In this document: one piece after another, positions 18,310 to 25,755 of the stretch
Numbering within the stretch: position 1 is the stretch's first letter
How the letters are laid out: each line of letters starts with the position of its first letter
Assembly (NCBI RefSeq): GCF_001375535.1
Contig: NZ_LN831197.1
Span: forward strand, 2,726,099 to 2,790,098
DNA length: 64,000 nucleotides
Direction of reading: 5' to 3'
Source: Bacillus niameyensis
GTDB lineage: Bacteria > Bacillota > Bacilli > Bacillales > Bacillaceae_C
Program-made: the position numbers and the translations under genes
The notes under the pieces: generated by a model
Seen by the model: the letters and a program-made list of their open reading frames with translations, nothing else
What the model was told of the DNA's origin: nothing
The model's database searches: none

Positions 18310-18530
18310 TTGAGTAGATTTTTCAAGTTTCGATCGATATCGGGATTTCCCGGGAAATTTCTTAGTTTTTGATGGGGATTTTTTGACTTTTCGGGGGGGA
18401 CTTCGTAATTTTGTGGAGAAATCTTTCGACTTTATATGGGATTTTTTTAAGTTCGCGGAGGAATTTCTTAAGTTTATAAAACATTTTTTTGACTTCCCGC
18501 CATAATTTCACGACTTCCTGTTTTATTTCA
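18310..18530 (-). repeat. Block 2 of degenerate ~21 bp intergenic repeats
   Basis: Directly upstream of the lipoprotein operator, the minus strand consists of about ten diverged units of 20-22 bp with the consensus AACTTAAGAAATTTCCTCC or AAGTCAAAAAATCCCC. The unit core resembles the operator half-site itself. No reading frame or RNA gene is seen in the 320 bp. Confidence 0.6.
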
Positions 18531-18560
18531 AAAAAAAATAGGATACTAGTGATAGTATCC
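18531..18560 (-). terminator. Intrinsic terminator after the DoxX-like gene
   Basis: A perfect hairpin GGATACTA-GTGA-TAGTATCC at 18541-18560 is followed on the minus strand by about nine T. It begins just after the stop codon and ends the regulator-kinase-membrane protein transcript. Confidence 0.9.
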
Positions 18561-18959
18561 TCATGAAGGTTTCGGTCTTCTTTCTAATATACGTATAAAA
18601 TTTCCCCAATAGAAAAATAGCAAATAAACATAGGCAATAGCCAATAGTAGTGCTAAGATCAGTAAAGAATGATCTAGGAACAAATGAAGCATTAAAATAT
18701 TGGCTATGATTGGTGCTAAGATCGCAATCGTCAATGGGACAAACTGGTTAGTTAAGAGTAAAGTTCCACAGATAATCTCTAACGACTTTTCAACGACTAA
18801 TAAATATTTAAATTCGAACAGTGCCATTGCTTCAGGGCTAGTGGCTATGAATGGTTCCAGACCAAAGATAACAAAATAACCATTAACACCCGCAACCAAG
18901 AAAACAATACCTAAAAACACTCTGCATACATGCATCGTTATTTTTTTCAGCTCGAGCAC
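18561..18959 (-). CDS. Small DoxX-like membrane protein
   Basis: A 132-residue protein with four predicted membrane helices (about 10-30, 48-68, 73-93 and 98-118). The pattern CRVFLGIVFLVAGVNGYF at the first helix matches DoxX/SURF4-like small membrane proteins. A GTG at 18959 is used; its SD (GGGGGG) is very close, and an ATG eight codons later is possible. It follows the kinase gene in the same orientation and ends at a strong terminator, so it belongs to that operon. The role is unknown. Confidence 0.68.
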   Translation of the reverse strand: MLELKKITMHVCRVFLGIVFLVAGVNGYFVIFGLEPFIATSPEAMALFEFKYLLVVEKSLEIICGTLLLTNQFVPLTIAILAPIIANILMLHLFLDHSLLILALLLAIAYVYLLFFYWGNFIRILERRPKPS

Positions 18960-18998
18960 CCCCCATTTAAGTCTATTCGCAAGTCGTTGAAAAGAATC

Positions 18999-21101
18999 CT
19001 ACTCTAGCTTTAATTTGACGATCACTTTGAACAAGTCTCCATCTGTCTCGATTTCTAATACGCCATGGTGAAGTTCAACAATCGATTTAGCTATAGCTAA
19101 ACCAAGGCCCGCTCCATCTGTATGGCGTGATTTGTCCCCCCGCTTGAAACGCTCAAATAACTCTGCCTCATTGTCATTTAGTTCATATTTGGAGACATTT
19201 TTAAATATAATGACACCTTTACTATCCGACTTAGATACGGAAATATATACACGTGAATGTTCAAGTGAATATTTTAGGATATTACCGATTAAATTTTCAA
19301 AAACGCGCCATATTTTTTGCCCATCGACCATTGCATAAATTGGTGTCTCTGGCTGTGTGATACGGAATTGGAGATTAGATTCCTCTATTTTGTCATCATA
19401 CTCCCCAAGTGCTTGTTGAAGTAATTGAACAAGGTCTACCTTTGTCAGGTGAAGTTCCACATTACCACTAGCCATTTTAGAAACCTCGAACAAATCATCA
19501 ATGAGTACTTTTAACCTTTTTGATTTACGATCAAGTATGTCTAGATAAGCATTCCGCTCATCCTCCGATAGTTCTCCTTGTTTAAGAAGATCGGTATACG
19601 TAATAATCGATGTTAGCGGAGTACGAAGATCATGACTGACGTTTGTTATAAGCTCTGTCTTAAGACGCTCACTTTTAATCTGTTCACTCTCTGACTTTTT
19701 TACACTTTCTATTAAGCCATTCAAATTATTGGCTAGTGCCGCCAAAACTGATTGGCCAATAACCGGAATATCGCCATTCAGTGTCGCACTTTCTTCCAAA
19801 ATTCGATTGAAGTACCCTGCCTTTTTCACTAACATTACTACTAGTGGAAAACCGATGACTACAGCGGCCACAAAATATATGCCCCAAGCAACAGGGTGAA
19901 TAAATATGGTGATTATTCCCGCTCCTAAAACAAACACTAGTCCAAGTATGAGGAACAATTGGGTCCCCGTTTTTCGGTTTAGGAAAGCCTCTTGAAGTAT
20001 ATAAACTGCTCGTTTCAACATCGAATTCTGAGCTGCCTTTTTCCACCCAGATCTTTCACGGAATAAAAGTATCCCTTGAGCAGCTGTTAATCCAACCGGT
20101 ATAACAGCCATTGTCAGTGCTATCCATGCCCCCATCCCTTGCGTGGGCAATTCGTTCGCACATTTCACTATAAACAGTCCTCCACACACGGCTGTAAAGA
20201 GGAAAAATCCACCACGTACATCGATTGGAAGTTTATTATAAAAGAACACTGCTTTCCCATTTGTAAGCCCTGCCAATTCCTTTGTGTACCTAAAACAGAA
20301 AATTAAAGAAATGATACTCAATACAACAAAAATCCAGATAATAAGTTGTGATTGGCGATAGTCACTATATGCCTTCATTATAGGACTTGAAGCCGATAAG
20401 GATTTGGGAACTGCAATTTTCCCCTCGTACCACCCCTCTTGATTATTTATCTGAAAAATTCGTTCTTGATCGGAAACTTGATGATGGAATTGCTCTATTC
20501 CATAAATCGTATAATCTGTGATATATTGCATTTTTTCGCTAGTCATCTCGGTTTCTTGCGATTCATGCGGTAAATTTGAGTAGACTTCCTTAGTTTGCGG
20601 ATTGGTAAAAAAATAGTGAAATTCTTGACTGGCATTTTCTAGCTTTCGTTGGAGATCCTCGATCATTTCTTCTCTTTCTCCAACGATTTTTTCGCTCACA
20701 AAATCATCACTAGTAAAAATCTTCTCCATATCCTCGATTTTCTTGTCTCGCTCTGCAATAATAATATTTTGTTTTGTATGTTGGAGTTGATTTAGTCTTG
20801 CGTTGTATTCTTTTTTAATGTTTTTAACTTCCTCATCAATATCTCCATAGCGGGCGCGGTACTCTTTAATGTCTTCATCCGTAACCGTTAGCACTACTTC
20901 CCTATCGAGATTGTTCATATTAGATATGTAAAGAAAATAAGCAAATTGATCAACCTCCTCTTGGAAACTAGGAGTCTTAAAATAATCCCAATAAATGTAC
21001 TCCTTTCCAAAAGAAAAAAGGATATAGATCCCCGTTAAACCAATGGTTAGGGAAATGGACCATATCAACATTATGAAGCTACTTTTCCATTTTGTAGCCA
21101 A
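18999..21101 (-). CDS. Large six-plus-one-helix sensor histidine kinase
   Basis: A 700-residue kinase. An N-terminal helix (about 10-32) is followed by a ~215-residue external segment that is largely alpha-helical and charged, including a predicted coiled coil at 80-165. Then come about six membrane helices (251-425). The kinase core has the H-box NVSHDLRTPLTS (His490), N-box NLIGNILKYS and G-box DGAGLGLAIAKS. There is no HAMP-like domain I can confirm. It starts at TTG 21101 inside the regulator gene (23-bp overlap); an ATG ten codons later is an alternative. It probably senses envelope damage together with the lipoprotein/ABC operon. Confidence 0.88.
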   Translation of the reverse strand: MATKWKSSFIMLIWSISLTIGLTGIYILFSFGKEYIYWDYFKTPSFQEEVDQFAYFLYISNMNNLDREVVLTVTDEDIKEYRARYGDIDEEVKNIKKEYNARLNQLQHTKQNIIIAERDKKIEDMEKIFTSDDFVSEKIVGEREEMIEDLQRKLENASQEFHYFFTNPQTKEVYSNLPHESQETEMTSEKMQYITDYTIYGIEQFHHQVSDQERIFQINNQEGWYEGKIAVPKSLSASSPIMKAYSDYRQSQLIIWIFVVLSIISLIFCFRYTKELAGLTNGKAVFFYNKLPIDVRGGFFLFTAVCGGLFIVKCANELPTQGMGAWIALTMAVIPVGLTAAQGILLFRERSGWKKAAQNSMLKRAVYILQEAFLNRKTGTQLFLILGLVFVLGAGIITIFIHPVAWGIYFVAAVVIGFPLVVMLVKKAGYFNRILEESATLNGDIPVIGQSVLAALANNLNGLIESVKKSESEQIKSERLKTELITNVSHDLRTPLTSIITYTDLLKQGELSEDERNAYLDILDRKSKRLKVLIDDLFEVSKMASGNVELHLTKVDLVQLLQQALGEYDDKIEESNLQFRITQPETPIYAMVDGQKIWRVFENLIGNILKYSLEHSRVYISVSKSDSKGVIIFKNVSKYELNDNEAELFERFKRGDKSRHTDGAGLGLAIAKSIVELHHGVLEIETDGDLFKVIVKLKLE

Positions 21102-21771
21102 TCCCCCACACCACCTTTAAGTACCTTGGATTTTTCGGATCAATTTCAACTTTTTCGCGAATCTTTCTAATATGGACAGCCACTGTGTTTTCTGCGTTAT
21201 AGGAAGGCTCATTCCAAACCCGTTCATAGATTTCATTAATAGAGTAAACTCGTCCAGCATTTTGCATGAGCAGTTCGACAATTTTATATTCAATCGGGGT
21301 CAGCTTCACTTGTTCTCCATGAAGAGAGACCTCCTTCGCCAATGAATCTAGTTCTAGGCCATTTAAATGGATTGTTTTCGAAACTCCTTTAAAGGTGCCT
21401 AATGTCACATATCTCCGAAGTTGTGATTTTACACGGGCGACGAGTTCCATTGGGTTAAATGGCTTCGTCACATAGTCATCTGCCCCCACTTGAAGCCCAA
21501 GTATTTTATCCGTATCCTCACTTTTCGCGCTCAAAATGATAATCGGGATATTCTGCTTTTCACGAATTTTAAATGTGGCCGAAATCCCATCAAGCCGCGG
21601 CATCATAACATCTAAAATAATTAGATGAACAGTTTTCTCCGCTAAAATTTCTAAAGCTTCCACGCCATCCTTTGCCTTCAGCACAGTAACGCCTTCATTT
21701 TTCAAGTAAATTTCAATCGCCTCGCGAATTTCCTGATCATCATCTACAACAAGAACATGATATGTATTGAT
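21079..21771 (-). CDS. OmpR-family response regulator with apparent ATC start
   Basis: A regulator of 230 residues if translation begins at 21771. The receiver includes VLVVDDDQEIREAI, the phosphoacceptor in LIILDVMMPRLDGI and YVTKPFNPMELV; the winged helix ends GIGYKMEK. No ATG, GTG or TTG lies in frame before the essential DDD acidic cluster. The codon at the expected position, seven bases after AGGTGA, is ATC. The first in-frame conventional start (TTG 21705) would delete the acidic pocket. I therefore call ATC as the start, or a mutated ATG. Its likely binding sites lie upstream of itself and of the lipoprotein operon. Confidence 0.82.
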   Translation of the reverse strand: MNTYHVLVVDDDQEIREAIEIYLKNEGVTVLKAKDGVEALEILAEKTVHLIILDVMMPRLDGISATFKIREKQNIPIIILSAKSEDTDKILGLQVGADDYVTKPFNPMELVARVKSQLRRYVTLGTFKGVSKTIHLNGLELDSLAKEVSLHGEQVKLTPIEYKIVELLMQNAGRVYSINEIYERVWNEPSYNAENTVAVHIRKIREKVEIDPKNPRYLKVVWGIGYKMEK

Positions 21772-21937
21772 TTTATCTTCACCTACTTTGTTAAACTGTC
21801 AGATAAATAGGGACCGTTAAATGTTCCTATCGCTATTATACCGCTCATCTTTTTAATAATCAGATTTAAATAAAAATGGCGATGTCAATAAATTAAGAGC
21901 AATTGTATACGATAAATCTTAATATTTATGGAGGAAT

Positions 21938-21957
21938 TTTCTTAAGAGTTTCTTAAG
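21938..21957 (-). promoter_or_regulatory. Second copy of the CTTAAGAAA direct-repeat operator
   Basis: CTTAAGAAA on the minus strand at 21946-21938 and 21957-21949, 11 bp apart. The downstream flank (TTCCTCCATAAATATTAAGA, then TTTATCGTATACAAT) is nearly identical to that at 18251-18288. The regulator operon is therefore probably controlled together with the lipoprotein operon by its own product. Confidence 0.7.
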
Positions 21958-22120
21958 ATTGGAGGGGGTTTTTAAAAGTTTCGAACGTATCGAGCTTTCC
22001 TGAGGAATTTCGCAGTTCTTGATTTGGACTTTTTTGAGGGAACTTCGTAAGTTCGTAGAACACTTTTTCGATTTTCTCTATAATTTTTTGACTTCACATG
22101 ATAATTTCGCGAGTCTCTAA
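21958..22120 (-). repeat. Block 3 of degenerate ~21 bp intergenic repeats
   Basis: About eight diverged units upstream of the second operator, with cores such as GAAGTCAAAAAATTATAGAG, AACTTACGAAGTTCCCTC and AACTGCGAAATTCCTC, spaced roughly 20-22 bp. They are of the same kind as blocks 1 and 2. The 400-bp gap otherwise holds only the promoter region of the regulator and a terminator. Confidence 0.58.
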
Positions 22121-22127
22121 AACACAT

Positions 22128-22156
22128 AAAAAAGAAGATGTCAATAGTAGCATCTT
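22128..22156 (-). terminator. Intrinsic terminator after the small two-gene unit
   Basis: AAGATG and CATCTT enclose a 10-nt loop and are followed on the minus strand by CTTTTTTA. Confidence 0.75.
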
Positions 22157-22172
22157 TATCCCAAAATTGATT

Positions 22173-22289
22173 TTAAATTGATAACTTATTCGAAGAATCT
22201 GAAATACCCATGGTAATATCATCTTTCACTTTAAACGTTAATTCCATATCCGTAAGTAATAGCCCTTCATCAATCCTTAGCCTTTTCAT
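22173..22289 (-). pseudogene. Truncated remnant of a retropepsin-like aspartyl protease gene (probable)
   Basis: A 38-codon frame whose ATG overlaps the stop of the preceding gene (TAATG). It starts KRLRIDEGLLLTDMELTF, which looks like the first strand pair of the small retropepsin-like proteases that commonly follow this upstream gene in Bacillus. The LLDTGSA active-site segment never appears, and the frame ends at a stop before a terminator. Either a deletion removed most of the gene or this is an unrelated short peptide. Confidence 0.45.
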
Positions 22290-22546
22290 TACCGCCTCAA
22301 ACCTACGCATCTCTTCTCAATGATATTGGGATTCTTACGACTAGTATGAAGAACATACAATTCACGGGCAGGGTTTTCACGATGGAGTACTTGATAGGCC
22401 TTCATTGCTTCTGGAGAGTTAGAAAATTTCTTCAAGGGCACAATTTCTTCTAGAATACGTTCGCTTTCACCATTTGTATATGCGTGTACTGCTTCAATTA
22501 ATACCCATTGCTTTGGGAAAGCTTGACACACATCCTCCCATTTCAT
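22289..22546 (-). CDS. Small conserved hypothetical protein
   Basis: An 85-residue soluble protein starting MKWEDVCQAFPKQWVLIEAV and ending with RELYVLHTSRK-NPNIIEKR. I recognise the pattern as a conserved Bacillus hypothetical usually encoded just before a retropepsin-like protease; the function is not known. The ATG at 22546 follows GGAGGTGA with good spacing, so the TTG five codons upstream is discarded. Confidence 0.7.
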   Translation of the reverse strand: MKWEDVCQAFPKQWVLIEAVHAYTNGESERILEEIVPLKKFSNSPEAMKAYQVLHRENPARELYVLHTSRKNPNIIEKRCVGLRR

Positions 22547-22845
22547 TTGAGTCACCTCCAAACTATCTTACAAATATAATATCACGTAGCTTGTCTATTT
22601 TAGAAGCGTCGGTGGGAAACTATTTCTCTCACTTCCATTGCTGTTCAACTTATACAGTAATGTATTAATCGGTAATGGTTAATCCCACTCCCTCTTTTAT
22701 AACTTAAACAGCAGATGCGATATGCCACCGTGATAACTCTTTATTAATCCCTCTTTTAATCACCCCACCGAAATTTCCCTTGGATAATAAACGATTCCAA
22801 ATGGAATAATATTCCCTGAACGTTACTATATAAAGGAGAATTACT

Positions 22846-23742
22846 ATGAACTTTAAACATATCACAGTTGCTGGAAGTGGCGTTTTAGGAAGCCAGATTG
22901 CGTTTCAAACAGCTTACAAAGGATTTAATGTATCGGTCTATGACATTAATGATGAAGCACTAGAACAGGCAAAAGGGAGATTTATTAATTTAAAAAAGCG
23001 GTATCAGGAAGATGTAAGTGCTACAGAAGAAGAGGTTAATAACGCTTATAATCGCATTTCACTTTACTCTGATTTGGCAAAAGCAACTGCAGATGCTGAC
23101 CTTGTGATTGAAGCGGTTCCTGAAGTGGTTGAAATTAAAACGGACTTTTATAAGAAGTTAGCATCGGTAGCACCTGAAAAGACGGTATTCGCAACGAATT
23201 CTTCCACATTGCTTCCTAGTCAATTTGCGGATGCGACAGGTCGACCTAAAAAATTCCTTGCTTTACATTTTGCGAATGAAATTTGGAAAAACAATACGGC
23301 AGAAATTATGAAACATCCAGGGACAGATCCAGAAGTATTTGATAAAGTGATCGAGTTTGCGAAAGCAATCGGCATGGTGGCTTTACCTTTACATAAAGAG
23401 CAGCCAGGTTATATTTTAAACTCCTTGCTCGTCCCTTTATTAGATGCTGCTCAATTACTTTTACTAAAAGAAATTGCTGATGCTGAAACAATCGACAAAA
23501 CGTGGATGGTTGGAACTGGGGCACCCCTTGGTCCTTTTGCCATTTTAGATGTAGTTGGCATAAAAACAGCTTATAATATCACCGAAGCAAAGGCAAAAGC
23601 TACAGGTAATCAAGATTATGAAAAATTGGCTCAGTTATTGAAAACTGAGTATATTGATAAAGGAAAACTTGGCAGAGAAACAGGAGAAGGATTCTATAAG
23701 TATCCGAATCCAAGCTTCGCTAGCGCTGACTTTTTAACGTAA
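22846..23742 (+). CDS. 3-hydroxyacyl-CoA dehydrogenase (3HCDH)
   Basis: An NAD-dependent dehydrogenase of 298 residues for 3-hydroxyacyl-CoA or a related hydroxy acid. The Rossmann motif AGSGVLGSQIA is at residues 9-19, with an Asp (VYDIND) ending beta-2 that favours NAD. The catalytic region has ATNSSTLLPSQ and LALHFANEIWKN. The usual catalytic pair His-Glu would be His142 and a Glu nearby. It is monocistronic with AAAGGAGA before ATG and a terminator after. No beta-oxidation genes are adjacent. Confidence 0.88.
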   Translation: MNFKHITVAGSGVLGSQIAFQTAYKGFNVSVYDINDEALEQAKGRFINLKKRYQEDVSATEEEVNNAYNRISLYSDLAKATADADLVIEAVPEVVEIKTDFYKKLASVAPEKTVFATNSSTLLPSQFADATGRPKKFLALHFANEIWKNNTAEIMKHPGTDPEVFDKVIEFAKAIGMVALPLHKEQPGYILNSLLVPLLDAAQLLLLKEIADAETIDKTWMVGTGAPLGPFAILDVVGIKTAYNITEAKAKATGNQDYEKLAQLLKTEYIDKGKLGRETGEGFYKYPNPSFASADFLT

Positions 23743-23758
23743 TGCAACCTTCATTAAA

Positions 23759-23795
23759 GGCGAACCTATATTAAGAGGCTCGCCCCCCTTTTTTC
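23759..23795 (+). terminator. Intrinsic terminator after the 3HCDH gene
   Basis: GGCGAACCT pairs with AGGCTCGCC with one mismatch, then CCCCCTTTTTTCC. Confidence 0.8.
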
Positions 23796-23904
23796 CTACC
23801 AATTACTCATACCTTCTCTTAACTCTAAGGAGATTATTAAAAAATTCCTTGCTTTTTACTATTCCAAGCCCTAAAAATATAGTATAGAATAATTACACTG
23901 TCAA

Positions 23905-24345
23905 CGAACCCCTACTGAGATAAAACGTTTCAGTAGGGGCTTGAGGCTACCAGTTCAGGTCTTTTCGTTGAAACAACGAGTGACGCTCTGAGTGGTAGTT
24001 CTCAAACCACTGTTTTTGGTCGGTACTGATGTACCACTTGCACCACCCCAATAGGAGCCGTACAAGCCCCGACACGAAAGTGTCGAGTACACACGGATGG
24101 TTGACGCACCCACTATACCATGCGCGAGGCAACGGTTTTACGTGTTTCCCATACTGGTGCTTGGATATTTTACGTGACAAAGCTTTTTCTTGTCACAACC
24201 CGATATATCCAGTTTTCAAGGAACAATGTATAGGGATATCTTACCACAGAACAAACGTTTTGGCTACCGCCAACCGACATTCATCTCCACCTGAATGATT
24301 GGGCTTCGCCCGTAACATCAATCAGATGGAGCCTTCTGTCGGAAA
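23905..24345 (-). mobile_element. IS200/IS605-like relic with structured RNA-like core, no tnpB
   Basis: A 440-bp stretch with far higher GC and structure than its surroundings. One end has the hairpin CCCCTACTGA / TTCAGTAGGGG (23909-23939). The other has nested arms CCGACA/TGTCGG, with CTCCA-CTGA and TCAG-TGGAG inside (24274-24342). The interior contains CGACAC-GAAA-GTGTCG near 24070. Subterminal hairpins at both ends and this structured centre recall IS605/IS1341-group ends and their omega-RNA region. A 77-codon minus frame (23947-24180) starts after a TTG and is probably not a protein gene. No TnpA or TnpB is present. Confidence 0.55.
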
Positions 24346-24461
24346 ATGATAAACTATCTAAAAATAATGCCAGCTAAATGATATAATATAGAGAAGTACA
24401 TTTTTTTGAAGAGTAAGAATTAATCCAATCCATAAATCATAGATTACAAGAGGAATTTATA

Positions 24462-25028
24462 ATGACAAATAAAAAGATTTATATACTTCTGACGGATACT
24501 GGTACATTACTTACTAGAATGATTAGGCTGTATACTAGAAAGACTTACAACCATGCCTCCATTTCTTTTGATCAAAAATTATCGGAGGTATATAGTTTTG
24601 GTAGAATTAGAGAGGAAAATCCTTTCATCGGCGGATTTGTTAGAGAAAATATTCAAAATAACATGTTTAGACAAGCTAATTGCCGTATCTATTGTTGTAC
24701 AGTTTCGGAAACAAAAATTCGAAAGATGAAGACGTATATTCAAAAAATAGAATTAGAGAAACAGCGCTATAATTATAATTTACTAGGATTATTCGCAGTT
24801 ATGTTCGACATGCCGATAAAAAGGGAGTATGCCTTCTTTTGTTCACAGTTCGTAGCAAGTGTATTAAAAGAAGGAGAAGTCACTCATTTTAATAAGCCAA
24901 TTTCATTAATAACTCCCTATGATTTAATAAAAATGGAAAACCTGGAATTGGTTTATGAAGGTAAGTTAGGTCATTTTCGGGAAAATATGGATGCATTGGA
25001 ATCGAAGCCCTATGTCATTTCAATTTGA
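24462..25028 (+). CDS. Permuted papain-like (NlpC/P60, YiiX-type) cysteine hydrolase
   Basis: A 188-residue protein with the permuted NlpC/P60-like layout: the catalytic His in YNHASISF (about residue 29) comes first, and the Cys in FFCSQFVASVL (about 127) later. The group includes lipid- or peptide-cleaving enzymes. There is no signal peptide, so it is cytoplasmic. ATG follows AGAGGAA. A very strong hairpin ends the gene. The substrate is unknown. Confidence 0.75.
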   Translation: MTNKKIYILLTDTGTLLTRMIRLYTRKTYNHASISFDQKLSEVYSFGRIREENPFIGGFVRENIQNNMFRQANCRIYCCTVSETKIRKMKTYIQKIELEKQRYNYNLLGLFAVMFDMPIKREYAFFCSQFVASVLKEGEVTHFNKPISLITPYDLIKMENLELVYEGKLGHFRENMDALESKPYVISI

Positions 25029-25068
25029 TTTACTTGCACTTTTCCTACATGTTTATAACCTAAAAAAG

Positions 25069-25119
25069 GCGGAGTAATGCTAGGATCACTATTAAGGATC
25101 TTAGCATAACTCCGTTTTT
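25069..25119. terminator. Strong intrinsic terminator
   Basis: GGAGTAATGCTAGGATC pairs with GGATCTTAGCATAACTCC over a short loop with few mismatches, flanked by A-run and T-run, so it can act in both directions. Confidence 0.85.
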
Positions 25120-25173
25120 CATGTTGATTATCAGGAACTTATGTTCTATGATGTTAGTATGGAGGCGTTCGGA

Positions 25174-25755
25174 ATGAGACCTAATTTAACAAAAGATATT
25201 AGTGTGGAAAATTTTAAAACTTTCTATTGGTTAAAAGAAGAATTACAATCTTTTTGCAGGGAGAATGGATTAAGTACATCAGGCTCAAAGATAGAAATTT
25301 CCGATCGGATTGAAACATTTCTTCAAACAGGCGAGATAACAAAACCAATCAGAAAATCAAGAATTAGCAAAAAGGAAGATCTCCCAACAAATCTGAGCCT
25401 TGATACAGTCATTAAGGAAAACCATCGTTGCAGTCAAAATGTAAGAGCCTTTTTCCAGACTGTCATCCCAAAATTTCACTTTTCTACGTTTATCCAAAAT
25501 TACTTTAAAAATAGCGTTGGAAAAACGTATCGCGATGTTGTAGATGCTTGGCATGAGGAAGAAGAACGGAAAAAGGATCCTTCATACAAGAAAAGCATTG
25601 CACCTCAATTTGAATATAATCAATTTTTCCATGACTTTTTTGCGGATCCGGAAAATCAAGGGAAAGGTCGGGAAAACGCGATTGAAGCTTGGAATAAAAT
25701 CAAGAAACTTCCTGGAAGCAATAAATATTCTCGTAAATCCATCCAAGATTCATGA
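25174..25755 (+). CDS. SAP-domain/DUF6434 protein
   Basis: A 193-residue protein. An N-terminal SAP-like helix-extended-loop-helix is visible as LKEELQSFCRENGLSTSGSK followed by EISDRIETFL. The C-terminal half has YNQFFHDFFADPENQGKGRE and AIEAWNKIKKLPG, which matches the DUF6434 pattern seen in Firmicute SAP proteins. Putative DNA binding is inferred from the SAP domain. ATG 25174 is used because GGAGGCG at 25161 is properly spaced. Its end overlaps the end of the convergent kinase gene by six bases. Confidence 0.75.
   Translation: MRPNLTKDISVENFKTFYWLKEELQSFCRENGLSTSGSKIEISDRIETFLQTGEITKPIRKSRISKKEDLPTNLSLDTVIKENHRCSQNVRAFFQTVIPKFHFSTFIQNYFKNSVGKTYRDVVDAWHEEEERKKDPSYKKSIAPQFEYNQFFHDFFADPENQGKGRENAIEAWNKIKKLPGSNKYSRKSIQDS

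Noticed and set aside
23947-24180. 77-codon minus-strand reading frame within the structured IS605-like relic
   Set aside because: Starts at TTG without an SD, and its composition follows the stem-loop structure; more likely part of an RNA or element end than a protein.
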